Position numbers and translations under genes: made by a program | The notes under the pieces: model-generated | What the model saw: the letters and a program-made list of their open reading frames with translations, nothing else | Database searches by the model: none | What the model was told of the DNA's origin: nothing | Source: Varanus komodoensis | Taxonomy: Eukaryota > Chordata > Lepidosauria > Squamata > Varanidae | Direction: 5' to 3' | DNA length: 64,000 nucleotides | NCBI RefSeq assembly: GCF_004798865.1 | Contig: NW_025336481.1 | Location: 41,484,570-41,548,569 of the forward strand | In this document: positions 46,815 through 59,046 of the stretch, in pieces | Layout of the letters: the number at the start of each line of letters is the position of its first letter | How positions within the stretch are numbered: position 1 is the stretch's first letter

Positions 46815-47110
46815 ATGTATTTATGTTTATTTATTTCCTGTATTTCTTGCCACCTTTCATGGCCAGAGGAAGCCCTCTCAAGGCAGTTTACGTTCTGTGT
46901 TAACTCATAAAATACAGATAAAACAAATTTATTAAATACTATAAAACTAAACCAGCAGTCTGGGAAACATTCTATTGTCCAGCACAGGAATTCCAGTAAT
47001 TTCATTTGAAACATTTTAAAAAATGAACTGGCAATACTATAAAAATAGCAGATCCAACAGTGCACCTTTAGCTCAGACCACAGCAAAATGAAAGGGTTGT
47101 CAAGGCCTGT
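46815..47110 (-). mobile_element. L2-like LINE 3' UTR
   Basis: Plus strand: 'tttatttatttcctgtattt' then 'cttgccacctttcatgg' and 'ctcaaggcagtttacgttc', followed by A-rich text with 'attaaatactataaaacta', the complement of an L2-group tail. Confidence 0.6.
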
Positions 47111-47274
47111 TTAAAAGCAGACAAGGAAGAGGCCAAATGTATAAGAGGGGCAAAACAGACGCTATGTGGCTTGTGTGGCATCTGAAGTGTAGCTAACATA
47201 AAGGGGCAAGTTACAGCAGGATCAGAACACATATATTTGCATAAAATTGGCATATGCTGGAGTGTGTGTGTGTG

Positions 47275-47930
47275 TGATTATTATTGTTATATTTCTACCC
47301 TGCCAAACACCCCAAAGTCTTCCTGGGTGGTTTACAAATCAAAATCATAATAATTAATATAAAACACATGATAAAATCACAACAATGCAGCTAATAAATA
47401 TAATAAACAAATAAGTAAATTATACAGTAATTTATCTTCCACCACAACAGCTAAAACAGTCTCACAGGTACAGTAAAATATAGTAAAAGATGAAGATAAT
47501 AATCTAAGTATTAATATACTTATACTTAGATTATATTTATAATATAAGTATTAATTTAGACGTGCACATGGTGGGCATGCCGTGAGTGGAGCTGGTTGGA
47601 GCCGGTGGTCAGACTAGATGGCCCGGGAGGCCCCTTTTGACTCACTCTGTTTCTATGTTTCTAATATATTGGGAAAATAAAAAGATTCTCACCAGGTGCT
47701 GAAAGGAACAAAACGTGGGTGCCAGGCACGGTTCTTTGGGGATCTGATTCCACAGATGGGGAACCACAACCAAGAAGGCACTTCTCCTGGTACCCACCCT
47801 TCTAGCTTCCTTTGGAGGGGGGACTCTGAGAAGGACCTCCAGTGATGCTCTCAGAAGTTGGGCTGGCACATACAGGTAACCTCAGCCCAAACTGTTTAGG
47901 GCTTTAAGTGTTAATGTTAGCCATATATAT
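47275..47930 (-). mobile_element. L2 LINE 3' region interrupted by a CR1 tail
   Basis: Left part (47275-47555): 'atatttctaccctgcc', 'ggtggtttacaaatcaaaat', then A-rich UTR. Right part (47664-47930): 'aaagattctcaccaggtgct', 'gaaccacaaccaagaaggca', 'ccaaactgtttagggcttta'. The minus strand yields RRSAFLVVVPHLWNQIPKEPC, the C-terminal L2 motif. The intervening CR1 is younger. Confidence 0.75.
47556..47663 (+). mobile_element. CR1 LINE 3' terminus inside L2
   Basis: It reads 'gacgtgcacatggtgggcat', 'gtcagactagatggcccgg' and the terminus 'ctgtttctatgtttctaat'. About 108 bp; same subfamily as 17757 and 29600. Confidence 0.85.
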
Positions 47931-49584
47931 AGGTGGCACATATCTGCAGTTTATTACTGCAACTTAAATAAAATGTAATACATTTAACCATAGTGTGGAA
48001 GACTCTGACCAGCTGACCCACCTGGCTTCAGCCTCAGGTGTGCACTATCAATGGACAGCAATTCTTACGGTTCTTTATGTCTGAACTGGAATTGAGCAAA
48101 TCCTCTCCCCAAATAGAGCATACGTTGAAATAGGGGATTGTTCTCTGGTTTCCTTTCAGATTGAGGGTGGCCCACTGTGAAAGAGGACACATGGTCCCCC
48201 AACTTGTCCAAGGCCATCCCCATGGGTTTCATGCCTCCAAACCATCTAGCAAAGGACCTCTTCCTGCCCATGCTCTCCATCTAGACCCTTGCTTCTATGT
48301 TGCAGCTTGGCCATTGAGCAAATGTGTTCCTGGCCCTGGCTCAGCTTAGAATTCACCCCTTTCCATGAGGAAGCTCTGGCCATCTTCTGACCAAGCAGAG
48401 CAAAGTGGAGGAAGCCATTCGGAGCCATCAGAACTGTGAAGTGGATCACGGAATCAGGGATGGATTCTAATAGCCTGCAATTGGGGTGAACAGAGCCATT
48501 CCATGCTGAGAGGTTTCCACGACATCACCACCCCTTTCCTAGGCCACAGCTTGTCTGAAATGCAAGGGAGCAGCCTAGAAGAACCCCTGAATGATTAGAA
48601 GAGGCTAAATATCTCACATCCTCCAATGCATCAAAAGGTTGGGTGGCATCTAGTTGTGGCCACTTGTGAATCACCATAACTGAGAGCGTGTATTGCTAGA
48701 AAAGAGAACATACAAAGGCAGAGTGCACATTAACTGCACGTGCTGATTGATCCATACAGATATGCAGTTCAGAATGTAAAGGATTTTCAATATATTCCAG
48801 TCAACTAGGCCTGGTGAGAAAGTAGAAAAGTAGATTGGGGTATGTATTGAAAAGGCAATCGGTACATATTTTGAGAAGTCTCGGGATGTAGTCCATCACA
48901 CCTTCCTGTGATAACCCCAGATGTAGTCACCCATATTTCACATTTTGTTCTGACACAAGACAGCCTGTGTCTTTTGTAAATCAACATCAAAGCCTGGAGA
49001 CAAGTGTTTGTTAAGCAGCTGGATTGGTTTCTATTTCCCTCTGTATAACTGAGGAATGCTATATGGGCAACGGGCTTCTCTTTGGGAGAGAGACAGGCAT
49101 GGTTTTCTGGAGACGCTTGCTCCTGCAATTGCTGGTATGCATGCTTTCTTAAGCCTGCGTACACAGACGAACCTAAATACAGAGCGAAGTTGCTTGTGAT
49201 AGGAATACGTATTGTGACTGAAATGTGAATGCTGCACATCTCACCATGGAGGGCTCTGACCAGGTTCCAGCTTAGCCTACCTTAGTCCAGGTGCTGCTGA
49301 AGGGCAGCCTCAAGTCCCTTGCTCTTAGGGTGTTTTGGCTTTAAACCAGACCTGGACTGGACAGTCTTTGTAAACAGAGGATACCTTGGAAAGAAAGGAC
49401 CATCCTCTGACAATCTTCGAACAGAGGACTGTCTTCTAGATTTGGGGAGGGTGAAGATTTGCAATATACCCTGATAACACCATTAGACCTCCACATTACC
49501 ATCAGGTCCATAGGCACCCCAGAAAAGCTTGTGCTCCTGTATTTTATCAACCTGCCTGTTGCTGCCATTCTGAATTGAATTGAA
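47931..49584. other. Non-coding; possible 'agaggac' repeat scraps
   Basis: No gene. Text such as 'gaaagaggacacatgg' near 48177 and 'ctggacagtctttg...gaggactgtcttctag' near 49350-49440 recalls a dispersed 'agaggacagtc' repeat also visible at 59232-59325. The family is not named with confidence. Confidence 0.4.
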
Positions 49585-49664
49585 TCTCAAAGAGAAAAAG
49601 ATGACAAATTAATATTAGATTGTTTCTCAAAGAGAAAAAGATGACAAATTAATATTAGATTATG
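49585..49664. repeat. Perfect 40-bp tandem duplication
   Basis: Two adjacent copies: 36 bp beginning 'tctcaaagagaaaaagatga' at 49585-49620 and again at 49625-49660 are identical, separated by the spacer tgtt. The lack of any mismatch suggests a recent duplication or an assembly artefact. Confidence 0.9.
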
Positions 49665-50480
49665 TCAACTCCTCCTCATTTACTGTCAACATCTGCTCAT
49701 TTCAGAAGAACTTTAATGCCCTTAATAGCAATATTAACAAACACATTATTGATCTATAATGAATCTGGGTACTTTTTGTTGTGTTGAGCTGTTTTTGTTT
49801 TTTGTTTTAATCGCTGTGTGCTTGGAAAACATGGTCTTTAGGTGGTGAATTCTTTCTTTATTTCCTTCTTTCTTTTTTGTTCAGAATTGCAGGCTATCAC
49901 TGATAAAGTGCTTTTAGAATTCCTAATAGCTAAATTACAATTATTATGCAAAGCCCTACAATAGACAGCTATATGGCTTGTTAAATGACTTTGCCTCCCC
50001 CTCCTTTTTTTCTTTTTTGCAAAGCATAATCATTTTCCTTTATTAGCTGAAGGATTTCATAATTTAAGGAAGATGAGACCCTATAAGTCACACTTTCAAA
50101 TAAGGAACATGGATATTGCAAACATTAAATTCTCCCATAAAAATGTTAAGGCATCATTAAACTAGGATCAGATTAATACAATCCAGTCAACTCTGGATAG
50201 ACATCGCCTGTAATAGGCTGAAACAATACCTGGTGATATAGGATGTATAAGATTTTACTACAACCAATTTATGCACCTATAAAACATACAGGTATCACTC
50301 AAAACCGTCATTAACCATGCATGCCTTGTATTAAATCAAGTGAGTTTGATAAAGAGAAGAAAGAAAATAAGTCCCCTCCCTTCTTATGCCTCCCTTCTCT
50401 ATTATCTGTCACCAAGCATCTCATTTCTAATTGGAGACAAATAAGCACTCCATTCTGGTAACAGTTGACCTGGGAACACT
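49665..50480. promoter_or_regulatory. Candidate conserved non-coding block (unverified)
   Basis: A repeat-free AT-rich block of about 800 bp: 'aatgcccttaatagcaatat', 'attgatctataatgaatc', 'aattacaattattatgcaaa', 'aagcataatcattttccttt', 'aggatcagattaataca'. Dense homeodomain/POU-like cores with even complexity and no coding signature. Among the strongest CNE-like textures in the window. Not verified. Confidence 0.38.
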
Positions 50481-50864
50481 TCACTTATCAATCTGTTTAG
50501 GTGTCTGGCGGATTGATGTGTGCATGTTCAGATCACAACTCTGTCTTATTACTTTTCCATCGAGCCACCAAGACTCAGCAGGGCTCCTCTTCTAATAAAA
50601 GTAAGGGAGGACCGAGGCATTATCTTCGCAAATGCGTGCTCCCAACCTTACTTGATGAGATAAAGGAAATGCAAGATGGGACGCACTTAAAAGGGAGGAT
50701 CAGCCAGTCAGAAGGAAGGGGAATTAATTTCTTCCTCCTCTGCTTCTTCTCCCCTGAAAGCTTCTTGCAAGGAGGGGGGATTAAGACTACTGGGGATGAC
50801 ATACTCAGCAGTTAATGCAGGTGAAGGTGGGGAAGGGTTAAGTTACATCTTCCTCATCTTGGCA

Positions 50865-51110
50865 CCCATAATGATTTTGTTGTTGCTGCCATTTCTTTAC
50901 TGCCCAGTAGCCAAAGATCTCCAGGTGGTTTACAACATTTACAATCATGAAATGCCACATAGAATATATTCAACAAGCTTCAAGCTACTAGATAAAATAG
51001 AAATAGAATCCAAGTGGAAAGCTAGTTACAAGGATGTAAAATATATATAGTAAAGGTCTTAAAATATAGAAATGGAAAGACTAACATTCCTGAAATGGTA
51101 AGATCTTTCC
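50865..51110 (-). mobile_element. L2-like LINE 3' UTR
   Basis: Plus strand: 'ttgttgttgctgccatttct', 'ttactgcccagtagcc', 'ccaggtggtttacaacattt' then A-rich text. This is the complement of an L2-group terminus. Confidence 0.55.
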
Positions 51111-53859
51111 CAGACACTGGAAAGAGCACAACACAGAGCTTCTCTGGAAAGTTTCTTCTAAGACTGGGAATAACTTGCACCTGGTAGCAAACTTAGTATG
51201 CACAGAGATCACTTGGTCACAGTCTTCTGAACAAAGATTGAATTTCTAGTCAAATGATACTTATACCAACACTTTATGGAAATCTGCATTCTCTTTTGCC
51301 TCTTGTTTCTTTTCTTAGCAATGTGAACTCCCTGGAGTGAGTGCTTTCACTATTGAGTAGTATAAAAATGAAAGATGGTGATGATGATGATGATGAGGCT
51401 ACCTGGCTGTTCTGGAGACCAACTCTGGGGTTATAGCAACTTTGTCACCTCTTTTCACATACCTCCCACTCTGCACCTTTGTCTCCAACTCTCCACTTTC
51501 ATAGGATGCTCCAAATCCTTGAGGTCTGGAAGGATTCAAAAAGCCCCATTGAATTGTATGGCCAGGGTCCTACAATTCCCAGCATGCCCCACCTAGCATG
51601 GCTGGCTGGGCATTCTGGGAATTGTTCAACCCTTTGTTGCCTAAACATGCATAGGTCATGCACTTGAAACTTGTTTTTCACCCTGGAGGTAACACAATTT
51701 CACATGATCTCCATTCACCTGCTGCTCAACAAATGCTAAGAATAGGAGGTTTGCACTTCAAAGGTACAACCAGAAGTAAAGCCAGTTTAGCCTACACACG
51801 TTTTATCTCGACATCTTCTTGCATTCAGGTAAAGAAATGTGTAATATGCCTCTTTTTTTGGCAGACTGGGGGAAAGAATCCTGATTTATGGTTACTGTTG
51901 TAAAATCAGCTCTGACTTTGTTCAGAATGGCAAATACCCAGTACCTTCAAAATTCCTGCAAGTTGATCAGGCTTTGATAGAGAAAACATTAGGTAGGCTG
52001 TAGGAAGGCATGAACGACTCTGCTTTGATAGTAACGTAACGTATTAGCGTAAGTAGTAATCAGTAACCACTCCATGTGCTCAGTTTACAGTGGAGGAAGA
52101 GACGCTTAAAAAGAAGATAATATTCTCCATATGAAACATGAAGCTCCACTCAAGGAAGAAAGACGTTAGCTCAGAATGCAAAGTGGCCCAGTGCCAGGAT
52201 CTTACACCAACTGCATGCAATCGGGGAGGGAGAGATCTCTTGGCAAGTTAAATTGTGGGAGATGAAAAGTCAAGCTTTGAGCCTAAGAGTGCTTGAGTAA
52301 AGGACTTGACTGAAACATTGAAAGCAAAGAGGCATCAAGGAGATGCAAAATGGAAGAGGGGGGAAATCTGTTTGTGTGGACATTTTCTTTCTATCCCAGG
52401 CATGGATGTGTTCAGTTACCAAAGGTTGTTTGATAGCACTTTGCGGAGTGCTGGAGCTGGAAATTCTCTGGCTATAAATGTGGTGAAAGATGAGGGAAGA
52501 AGGAAGAGAGACTGGGTTCATACAACAAGATAAGCCATGGAGGTTTGTGAACCTGGACTAAACACAGTCATAGTGGTTAACAAATCATACTGCTGGGTTC
52601 AGACAACACAACAAGCCACACTTGGCTTATGACCCACCGTGGTCTATCGTGGCCAGTCAGTGATTGCAGGGGGATGGGCAGCAATATAGCAAGAACTACG
52701 AGTGCAATCAAGCAAAATATAAAAGGCAGACAGAGTAACAGCAGAGCAACTTCAGAGTGTATTTATTACTAGATGCTTTGGCATCTGCTCTGATCAATAG
52801 CTGTGATATTAAATGGCTACCAGGAGTGGGAGTTTGGAATGTTGGAAGATGAAAATCCTGGGAATTAAAAAAAAAAAAGAGGTGTGAGTACGGAGGCCAG
52901 ATGAACTCAGAGACCTGAGTTTGGGAATCCAGTTTCTTTCTATTGGTGAATTAAACTGTCTCACACCAGGCTGACTTTTAGCAGTCTCAGATCTTCAGAA
53001 ATATAATCCACAGAACAGCAACTTCCTCTGTCAGCTGGTTTTATCATTCTGTCTTTCTCATTTGAGGCTGCTTGAGGCTAGAGTTGAGGTGAGCCCTATC
53101 AGAACCCATCCCATGCATTCACAAGCTTCGTTATGTACTCGGTCTGGTCTTGTAAGCCGAGCTGACCTGAAAGGAAGGCCACAAAAGCCTGTGGAAGACA
53201 GGGTACCCAACCAGCACATTCCTTGTGTGGCTAGTGCAGCAATCCAGAAGGTGGCTTCAGGTAGTGCGGAAGAGGGACACTGCTTCACGGTGCTCGTGAG
53301 GAGCTCTTCTCCTGGTGAACCCCTCTTTTTTCTGTTATGGTCTACTTAAAGGGAGTCAGTTTGGGGCTCCATTCTACCAGTGCATGGGGCCAAATCCTGC
53401 GGAGGAGGAAGCAGAGCAAAATATGAGCAATACCACTCCTTCGCTCCCCTCTCTCTCTCAGCCTCTCTCTCTGCCACCCATTTTTTCTCTCTCTTTACTG
53501 CTGCTCAGGTGTTCACCTGAACATTCAGAACTAAACATGTATAGAGGGGTGAAAACTGATTTGGTGGGGGAAGCTTTTTTCAGGATTGTTGGTGGGAAAG
53601 GAAAAGATGAACATCCGCTCTCTGCTTAGGGCAGCCCTAGTAAGAATTGCTCCCACCCTGATCAGACCTGCTGCTTTTTAAAGATAGGCACAGTTGCTAA
53701 CTATGTCACTGAAGAAGCATCTGGTTTGGCCTTCTGTCTGTTCTAAAACGATGTCCATGTATTGCTATAGTCACACTGTCATAAGCTGTAGCACTTCTGA
53801 TTCCTATGTGGGAACAACCCCATAATATTATACTTAATTACCTTCAGTATCAGAGGCAG
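51111..53859. other. Non-coding, no recognised element
   Basis: No gene. Small patches: (GAT)n at 51375-51396, an A-run at 52867-52879, CT-rich at 53440-53500. 'ccagcatgccccacctagca' near 51577 may be a scrap of the short palindromic repeat. Confidence 0.4.
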
Positions 53860-54200
53860 CATGCTTTTGTATACCAGTTGCTAGGAAACATGAGTGAGAA
53901 GGTGCTGTTCCTTCACACTCATGCACTTCTTGTGGGCTTCCCATCACAGGCAGATGGTTGGCCATTATGTGAACAGAATGCTTTGCTAGATAGGCTTTTG
54001 GTCTGGATTAAGGGTGTCTGAAGACTTCACTGTATCTACTCTGGTTTTAGTCCAACCTCTTAAGGAAGTATGCACAGTGCTGAACCTCAGCCCAAATTGC
54101 CTTCAGCACCATGGGCAGCTCCTTTAAAGGTCTTATTCAGACACTGGAGCCAGCAGTCCCTGTTGGTCTGATGGACCAGAGCTGTTCTTCCTTCTTATGA
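53860..54200 (+). mobile_element. CR1 LINE 3' end, diverged
   Basis: Plus-strand CR1 landmarks in order: 'ataccagttgctaggaaaca', 'ggtgctgttccttcacactc', 'cttgtgggcttcccatcac', 'ggcagatggttggccattat', 'gctagataggcttttggtct', and a terminus-like 'gagctgttcttccttcttat' near 54179. Confidence 0.7.
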
Positions 54201-56329
54201 TTTGTTTCAGCTTAATCTAGGCAGGTTTTCCATAAATTAGGTTTGGGGATGGTTCCATGTATGGAGATAAAGAGCACATTTAATTTAAATTAAGGAGATT
54301 GCAGATGTCTTATACATGTTGCCCATTTTATGTTCTAACAAAATATCACGGTTTCCAAATGTTTACTCTCTGAAAAAAAGGAATGAAACACAAGAAGCAG
54401 AACATAAGAAAGAGATTTGTGGTGAAAGAAGACCACTGCTGAGGCATCATGAATGGTCAGATCACATCCTGGGCCACCACCAAATGTTCTTGGGACATGT
54501 GGGTGGAAAACTTCTCAATAACTATGGTCTCAGTGGTTTCAATGAAGTGACTGATGCCATCAAGATGAAGAAGCTACAGGAGAACAAATATACATGGTCA
54601 AAGGACCACTTTGACCATGGAGTTCAAATAAGAAGACATGAGAGAATATGTTTATGAGTACATGCTTATATACAGCAGGCCTAACCATGCCTCAGCAAAC
54701 ACCAAAATGGGAAGTGGTGCAGCCGCCAGGTTGCTTTGCAACCAAGAACACAGGTGGGTAAGGAAAGACATGCAATGTAGGCCCACTCTGCAGGTTTATT
54801 TAATCACCCACTCAGGGTTATGGCATCCAAACTGTTCTGAAGCCCAGCAGGATTAGTCGCTCTTGTGCTGTTAGTTTTAATTAAGCTACCCACAGTGACT
54901 TAAAACAAGTGAGGCCCAAATTATCCCAGCCTGCTTCTGCTGCATCTAGACAAGGAACAGTATGTTGATGAGTTTGAGGAGAAAGGAAAGAGTGGGGACA
55001 ACGGAACGGCAGCTGTTCGGATCCCTTTCTGGACCTGGTGAGCTGAACACTTGGATATCAGCTCAAGCAATCATGGACCATGAGTAATCCAGTCTTGGGA
55101 GTGGAAAGGAACAGGCACCATCCAGGTGCTGTCCAACAAGCCATGATGTAGTTGGATTCCTAATGCTTCCCAATAGCTGATGCTCTAGAGGCTGCTAGTC
55201 CTCCTTCAGGTGAGAGTTAAGCATCACATAGCGCATGGCGCACTGAAGCCCACGTGACTAATTATGTTACCGTTTTGAGCATAAGGAAAAGCCACCCTTC
55301 CTCAGGCTGAGAGCAGTCCTTTCCCAGTCACTTGTTCTGATCTTGCCAGCAATGGAAGAGGTACTTCTGCACTCATGATCATGCGGGGCCAGCAATGGCG
55401 GATGAGGCTCTTGTCAGTTGAGGGAGGCAGCTCTGCGGCCAGCAGAGGGAGCAGCGGGTTATCTAGTTGCTCAAGCACGTTAGCCACCCTGATTGGAAGT
55501 AAGTTCTTAAATGCCAGCAGATGACTCATTCTGGCTTTGTTTGACTCCTGGGCCCTGGTCCAGCCTTAGTGATATTTGAGAATCATCAGGGAGAGATGCA
55601 ACCACTATAATAAGCTGCAATGAACATGCAGTTTATTGGATGCCTATAATAAACCATCAACAATCAAGCAAAAAAAAAGGTTACATATCTCCTTTGGTTG
55701 CAGGGTTTCCTAATGGCTTTCAGGGCCCTATTTGCTTAGTCACTAGTGTTTGCCTTATGCCGAGCTAAAAACTTAAGCACAAGCTAAGAAGCAATGGATG
55801 TTTACTGTTTGTCTGCCCTGGTTTTAGAGGCTGTCAATAGGCCACAACTTAACCCTCCCTTCTGGGAGACCAGAGGTGGGAGGGTAAAGCTGCTTCAGGA
55901 AACCAAACAGTTTCATTTCTCACAGCAAAGCAGCCCTTCTTTAAGGAATAAAATCAAGGAAGGTAGCTTCAAGACATTATTTCTGGCACTGTTTCTACAT
56001 AGTACAAGCTGAAGCTATACATAAAACCCTGGCATGAGTCCAAGAAAGTACCCCAGTTTCTCAACACTGTGAAAGTTCAAACTACGTCATGGTAAACTTT
56101 AATAACCCCCTTCCTATTCTTCAGAATACCCCATCTAATACAGACCTGTTGCTGATCAAAAGGTCTGTTGGCTGGTTTGGCAAACCAGCTGCTGGGATGT
56201 ATGCACAGGTTAAGCTTCCTTCCAACTAGAAACATATTCAAGTTTCAGGAGATGTTAATGGTTTAAGTCCTGCCAGAAGACTGTCTCATGTAAACCAGTT
56301 GGGAATTGACAGACAATCAACACATCAGA
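54201..56329. other. Non-coding, no recognised element
   Basis: Nothing named. A 113-codon plus frame at 54316-54657 is polar and Lys/His-rich but matches no family I recognise and has no splice context. Confidence 0.4.
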
Positions 56330-56620
56330 GACATTTTATTTTCTTTTTTTATTTAAAACATTTCTATGCCGCCCNNNNNNNNNNNNNNNNNNNNNNNNNN
56401 NNNNNNNNNNNNNNNNNNNNNNNNNNNNNNNNNNNNNNNNNNNNNNNNNNNNNNNNNNNNNNNNNNNNNNNNNNAACAATTTAAAAGAAAAAAAAACATT
56501 TAAAACCCCCGGTGCATTCTCGGCTAATTTAAAATCCTAATAAATACAATAATTTAGCAATTAAAATAAGTTTTAAATAAAAAGGTCTTAGCCTGGCGCC
56601 GAAAAACAAATAATGATGTG
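56330..56620 (-). mobile_element. L2 LINE 3' region containing an assembly gap
   Basis: Left of the gap: 'atttaaaacatttctatgcc' and 'gccc', the complement of an L2 terminus. Right: A-rich UTR and 'aaaaaggtcttagcctggcg' followed by 'ccgaaaaac', as at 18875-18905. The gap therefore falls inside one L2 copy. Confidence 0.75.
56375..56474. other. Assembly gap, 100 N
   Basis: Exactly 100 undetermined bases, the conventional size for a gap of unknown length. The true missing length cannot be inferred, but the flanks belong to one L2 tail. Confidence 0.99.
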
Positions 56621-56894
56621 TTGATTGATGGAAGTCCAATTCAATATGGTTTTCTCAGTTATTCAGACACAACTGAAGTTTCATTTTCCTAATCACTCCA
56701 GGATTGACCATAGCTACCATGCTGACATCTAGAGAAATTGCTTCTCAACACAAAAGGAATCCCTTTTGTAACTCCGTCACATATTTCATATTTCAGTGAA
56801 TATTCTTCCTATTTTTTCTTGATTGTCAGGCTGTGTTGTCTACTCAGCAAATTGGTACCAACCAGTTACAGAAGGAAGGCATCCGTGAGCTCGG

Positions 56895-57245
56895 GGGTTG
56901 TTGTTACATGCCAGCAAGTCATCTCCGATTTATGAAATCCTTATGAATGAATGTCTCCAAACTGTACTGTCCTTGATCGCTCAGCTCAGTTCTTGTAACT
57001 CAAGGCTGTGACTTCTTTTGTGGAATCAAGCCATCTCTTAGTTGCCCCCCCTTCTTCTTCTTCAGCTTCCCCTAGCATGATGGCCTTCCCTTCTCATGAT
57101 GTGTCCAAAGGATAGCAGCCTCAGTTTTGTCATTTTTTGTTTCCAGGGAAAGTTGTGGCTTGATTTGGCTTGGACTCTCTTGTTGCTCTTTTTGCTGATC
57201 CAGGGTATTCAAAAGTCCTCCTCCAGCACCTGTTTCAAATGCATA
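56895..57245 (-). mobile_element. RTE/Bov-B-like LINE 3' end, diverged
   Basis: Plus strand: 'gggttgttgttacatgccag', 'caagtcatctccgatttatg', 'tgtgacttcttttgtgg', 'ctcatgatgtgtccaaagga', 'tagcagcctcagttttgtc', 'cctcctccagcacctgtttc'. This is the complement of a common squamate RTE-type tail, a subfamily distinct from the copies at 30895 and 36958. Confidence 0.65.
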
Positions 57246-57503
57246 TCCCCCTCCCCCCATGAGCTTTCTTCACCGTCCAGCTATCCATGGCAAGACCGAC
57301 TTGGAAGACCTCAAAAAGTTTTGAAGAAGTAGAAATATCTTTTAACCAAAAAATGTTATTTTCCATCCTGTGTGAAAAATGCTGTAATAGACTTTTTCTC
57401 AGATAGTTGTGAGCAACAAGCCACAAGAGGGTGCTGGAGGAAGCCAGAAAGAGGTAACACTCTCTACAACCCAGGCCCTGGAGCATATGAGGAAGACAGA
57501 ACT

Positions 57504-57506
57504 GAT

Positions 57507-57537
<31 letters not shown>
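57504..57537. repeat. (GAT)n microsatellite
   Basis: About 11 GAT units (first unit GATT), otherwise uninterrupted. Open frames through it give poly-Ser, Asp or Met-type runs of no significance. Confidence 0.95.
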
Positions 57538-57964
57538 ATCACCTTTCTTTCCTTTTCAGAAAGACTGCAATAGAACTGCAATGTATTTAAGTCCAAAAGA
57601 AAGGCAGGATGAGTTTTGTATACCCTTGAAAGTTAATTCATAGCTAGCACCTTGAAAAGTCTGTCAGTTACCCTGTGTCTTACCTTGCATAATTAGCAAA
57701 CTTTCTGTCTCCACTGTGGGGGCTCATGCTTGTGCTTGTGCTTGTGCTGGTAGTGTGTGTGCACACAGAGTGTGCTTGAATGGCTCAAGAATATGAGCCA
57801 CAATGCATTTTTGCATAGAAGACTTCACAGACTCCTGTGCAAACCTGTGCAGACTAGGACTCTTGGCATCAGGAATGAAAGTGAGATATTGTGCTCCTTT
57901 GTCCTTTTGAATCACCTCCCATCCCAAAAAGAGGACAAGATCAGAAGCCCTGATCTGTGTAAAA

Positions 57965-58060
57965 ACTGAATATGCTGGTCTATATGTATATTTACTTATT
58001 GTAAACTGCCGAGACGTTTTGTAGGGTATGGGATATAAAAGCTTTTAATAAATTAATAAG
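57965..58060 (+). mobile_element. L2-like LINE 3' terminus
   Basis: The ending 'gtaaactgccgagacgtttt...gggatataaaagcttttaataaattaata' is a standard L2-group tail. Confidence 0.55.
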
Positions 58061-58892
58061 TGCAAATTTAGAAATATGAAACTCGTGACTATTATGCTTC
58101 TAAAAGAAATTCAGTTCATCTTACCATGGTGTGGAAGTTGCACATGGGGCTGGGAGGAAATTTTGCTTGAACCTATCAGGAAGTGCTATTGCAAGATGTG
58201 TCTGCAAAATGCAGTCACAGCTCTCGGGGTGCAAGCTTCGCATTACAGTGGAGTTTACAGTGTGTTGCAGCCGGCTTGCTGCATCACACACAACAGCGAT
58301 CGCAAGGGAAGTAGGAAAGATGAAGCATGCAGGGAAATGGCCCTTTGAATCTCATCTGCCTTTCCAAAAAGATCTGTTAGGCTCTGTGCAGAATCACTGG
58401 GGTGAAGGAGTGGAGGAGAAGAGAGTAAAGCAACTAATTCACAGCCCCTTCCTGAAAGTCAGGACAGGCCCCACTCTCTCCTGCATGGTCTTTTACAAGC
58501 ATAAATGCCATTGAGGGAAATATTTACTTCTGAGTAGACATGCCGGGGAGCATGTTCAGTTCATTCTTTCTCAACCAGCCCTTGCAGCAATGTGTGGAGG
58601 AGGGGGTGTTATTCACAGATTCACATACCCACAGCTGCACAGTAGTATTTCTTTTTAAACCCAGTAGATATTTCATCCTTGAAGCCCATCTGAGGCCACC
58701 AGCCTGCTGAGAATGAAGTTCATTCTCCCAGAACAGTGCCATGAGTTTAGCACACAAAGAAACAGATGCCACAGAAAACCCCACAGCAAGTACGGATGCC
58801 ACTAGTCTGAGGAAATCCAGGACAGAATGGCGGAAATGTCATGAGGAGCTTGGCTTTGGGTGGCTTTACAATGCTGACAAAATCCCCAAGAG
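58061..58892. other. Non-coding, no recognised element
   Basis: Nothing named on either strand. Confidence 0.4.
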
Positions 58893-59046
58893 CTACTTTG
58901 ATGTGGTGACTAGAGTACAGGACTGCGGACTTAGGAGATCTGGGTTCTGGTCCCTGCTCAGCCATAAAACTCACTGGGTAGCCTTGGGCCTGGCTTTCAG
59001 CCTAACCTACTTTACAGGGCTGTTTCGGCAAGATAAAATATTGCTA
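58893..59046 (+). mobile_element. tRNA-derived SINE
   Basis: It begins 'tactttgatgtggtgactag', with the B-box-like 'gggttctggtccctg' near 58942, 'cataaaactcactgggtag', 'cagcctaacctactttacag' and 'ggctgtttcggcaagataaa'. It lacks the terminal part. It lies inside a 348-codon chance open frame. Confidence 0.8.

Noticed and set aside
54316-54657. 113-codon polar frame that looks protein-like
   Set aside because: No family recognised, no splice sites paired with it, no second exon. Kept only as unassigned DNA.
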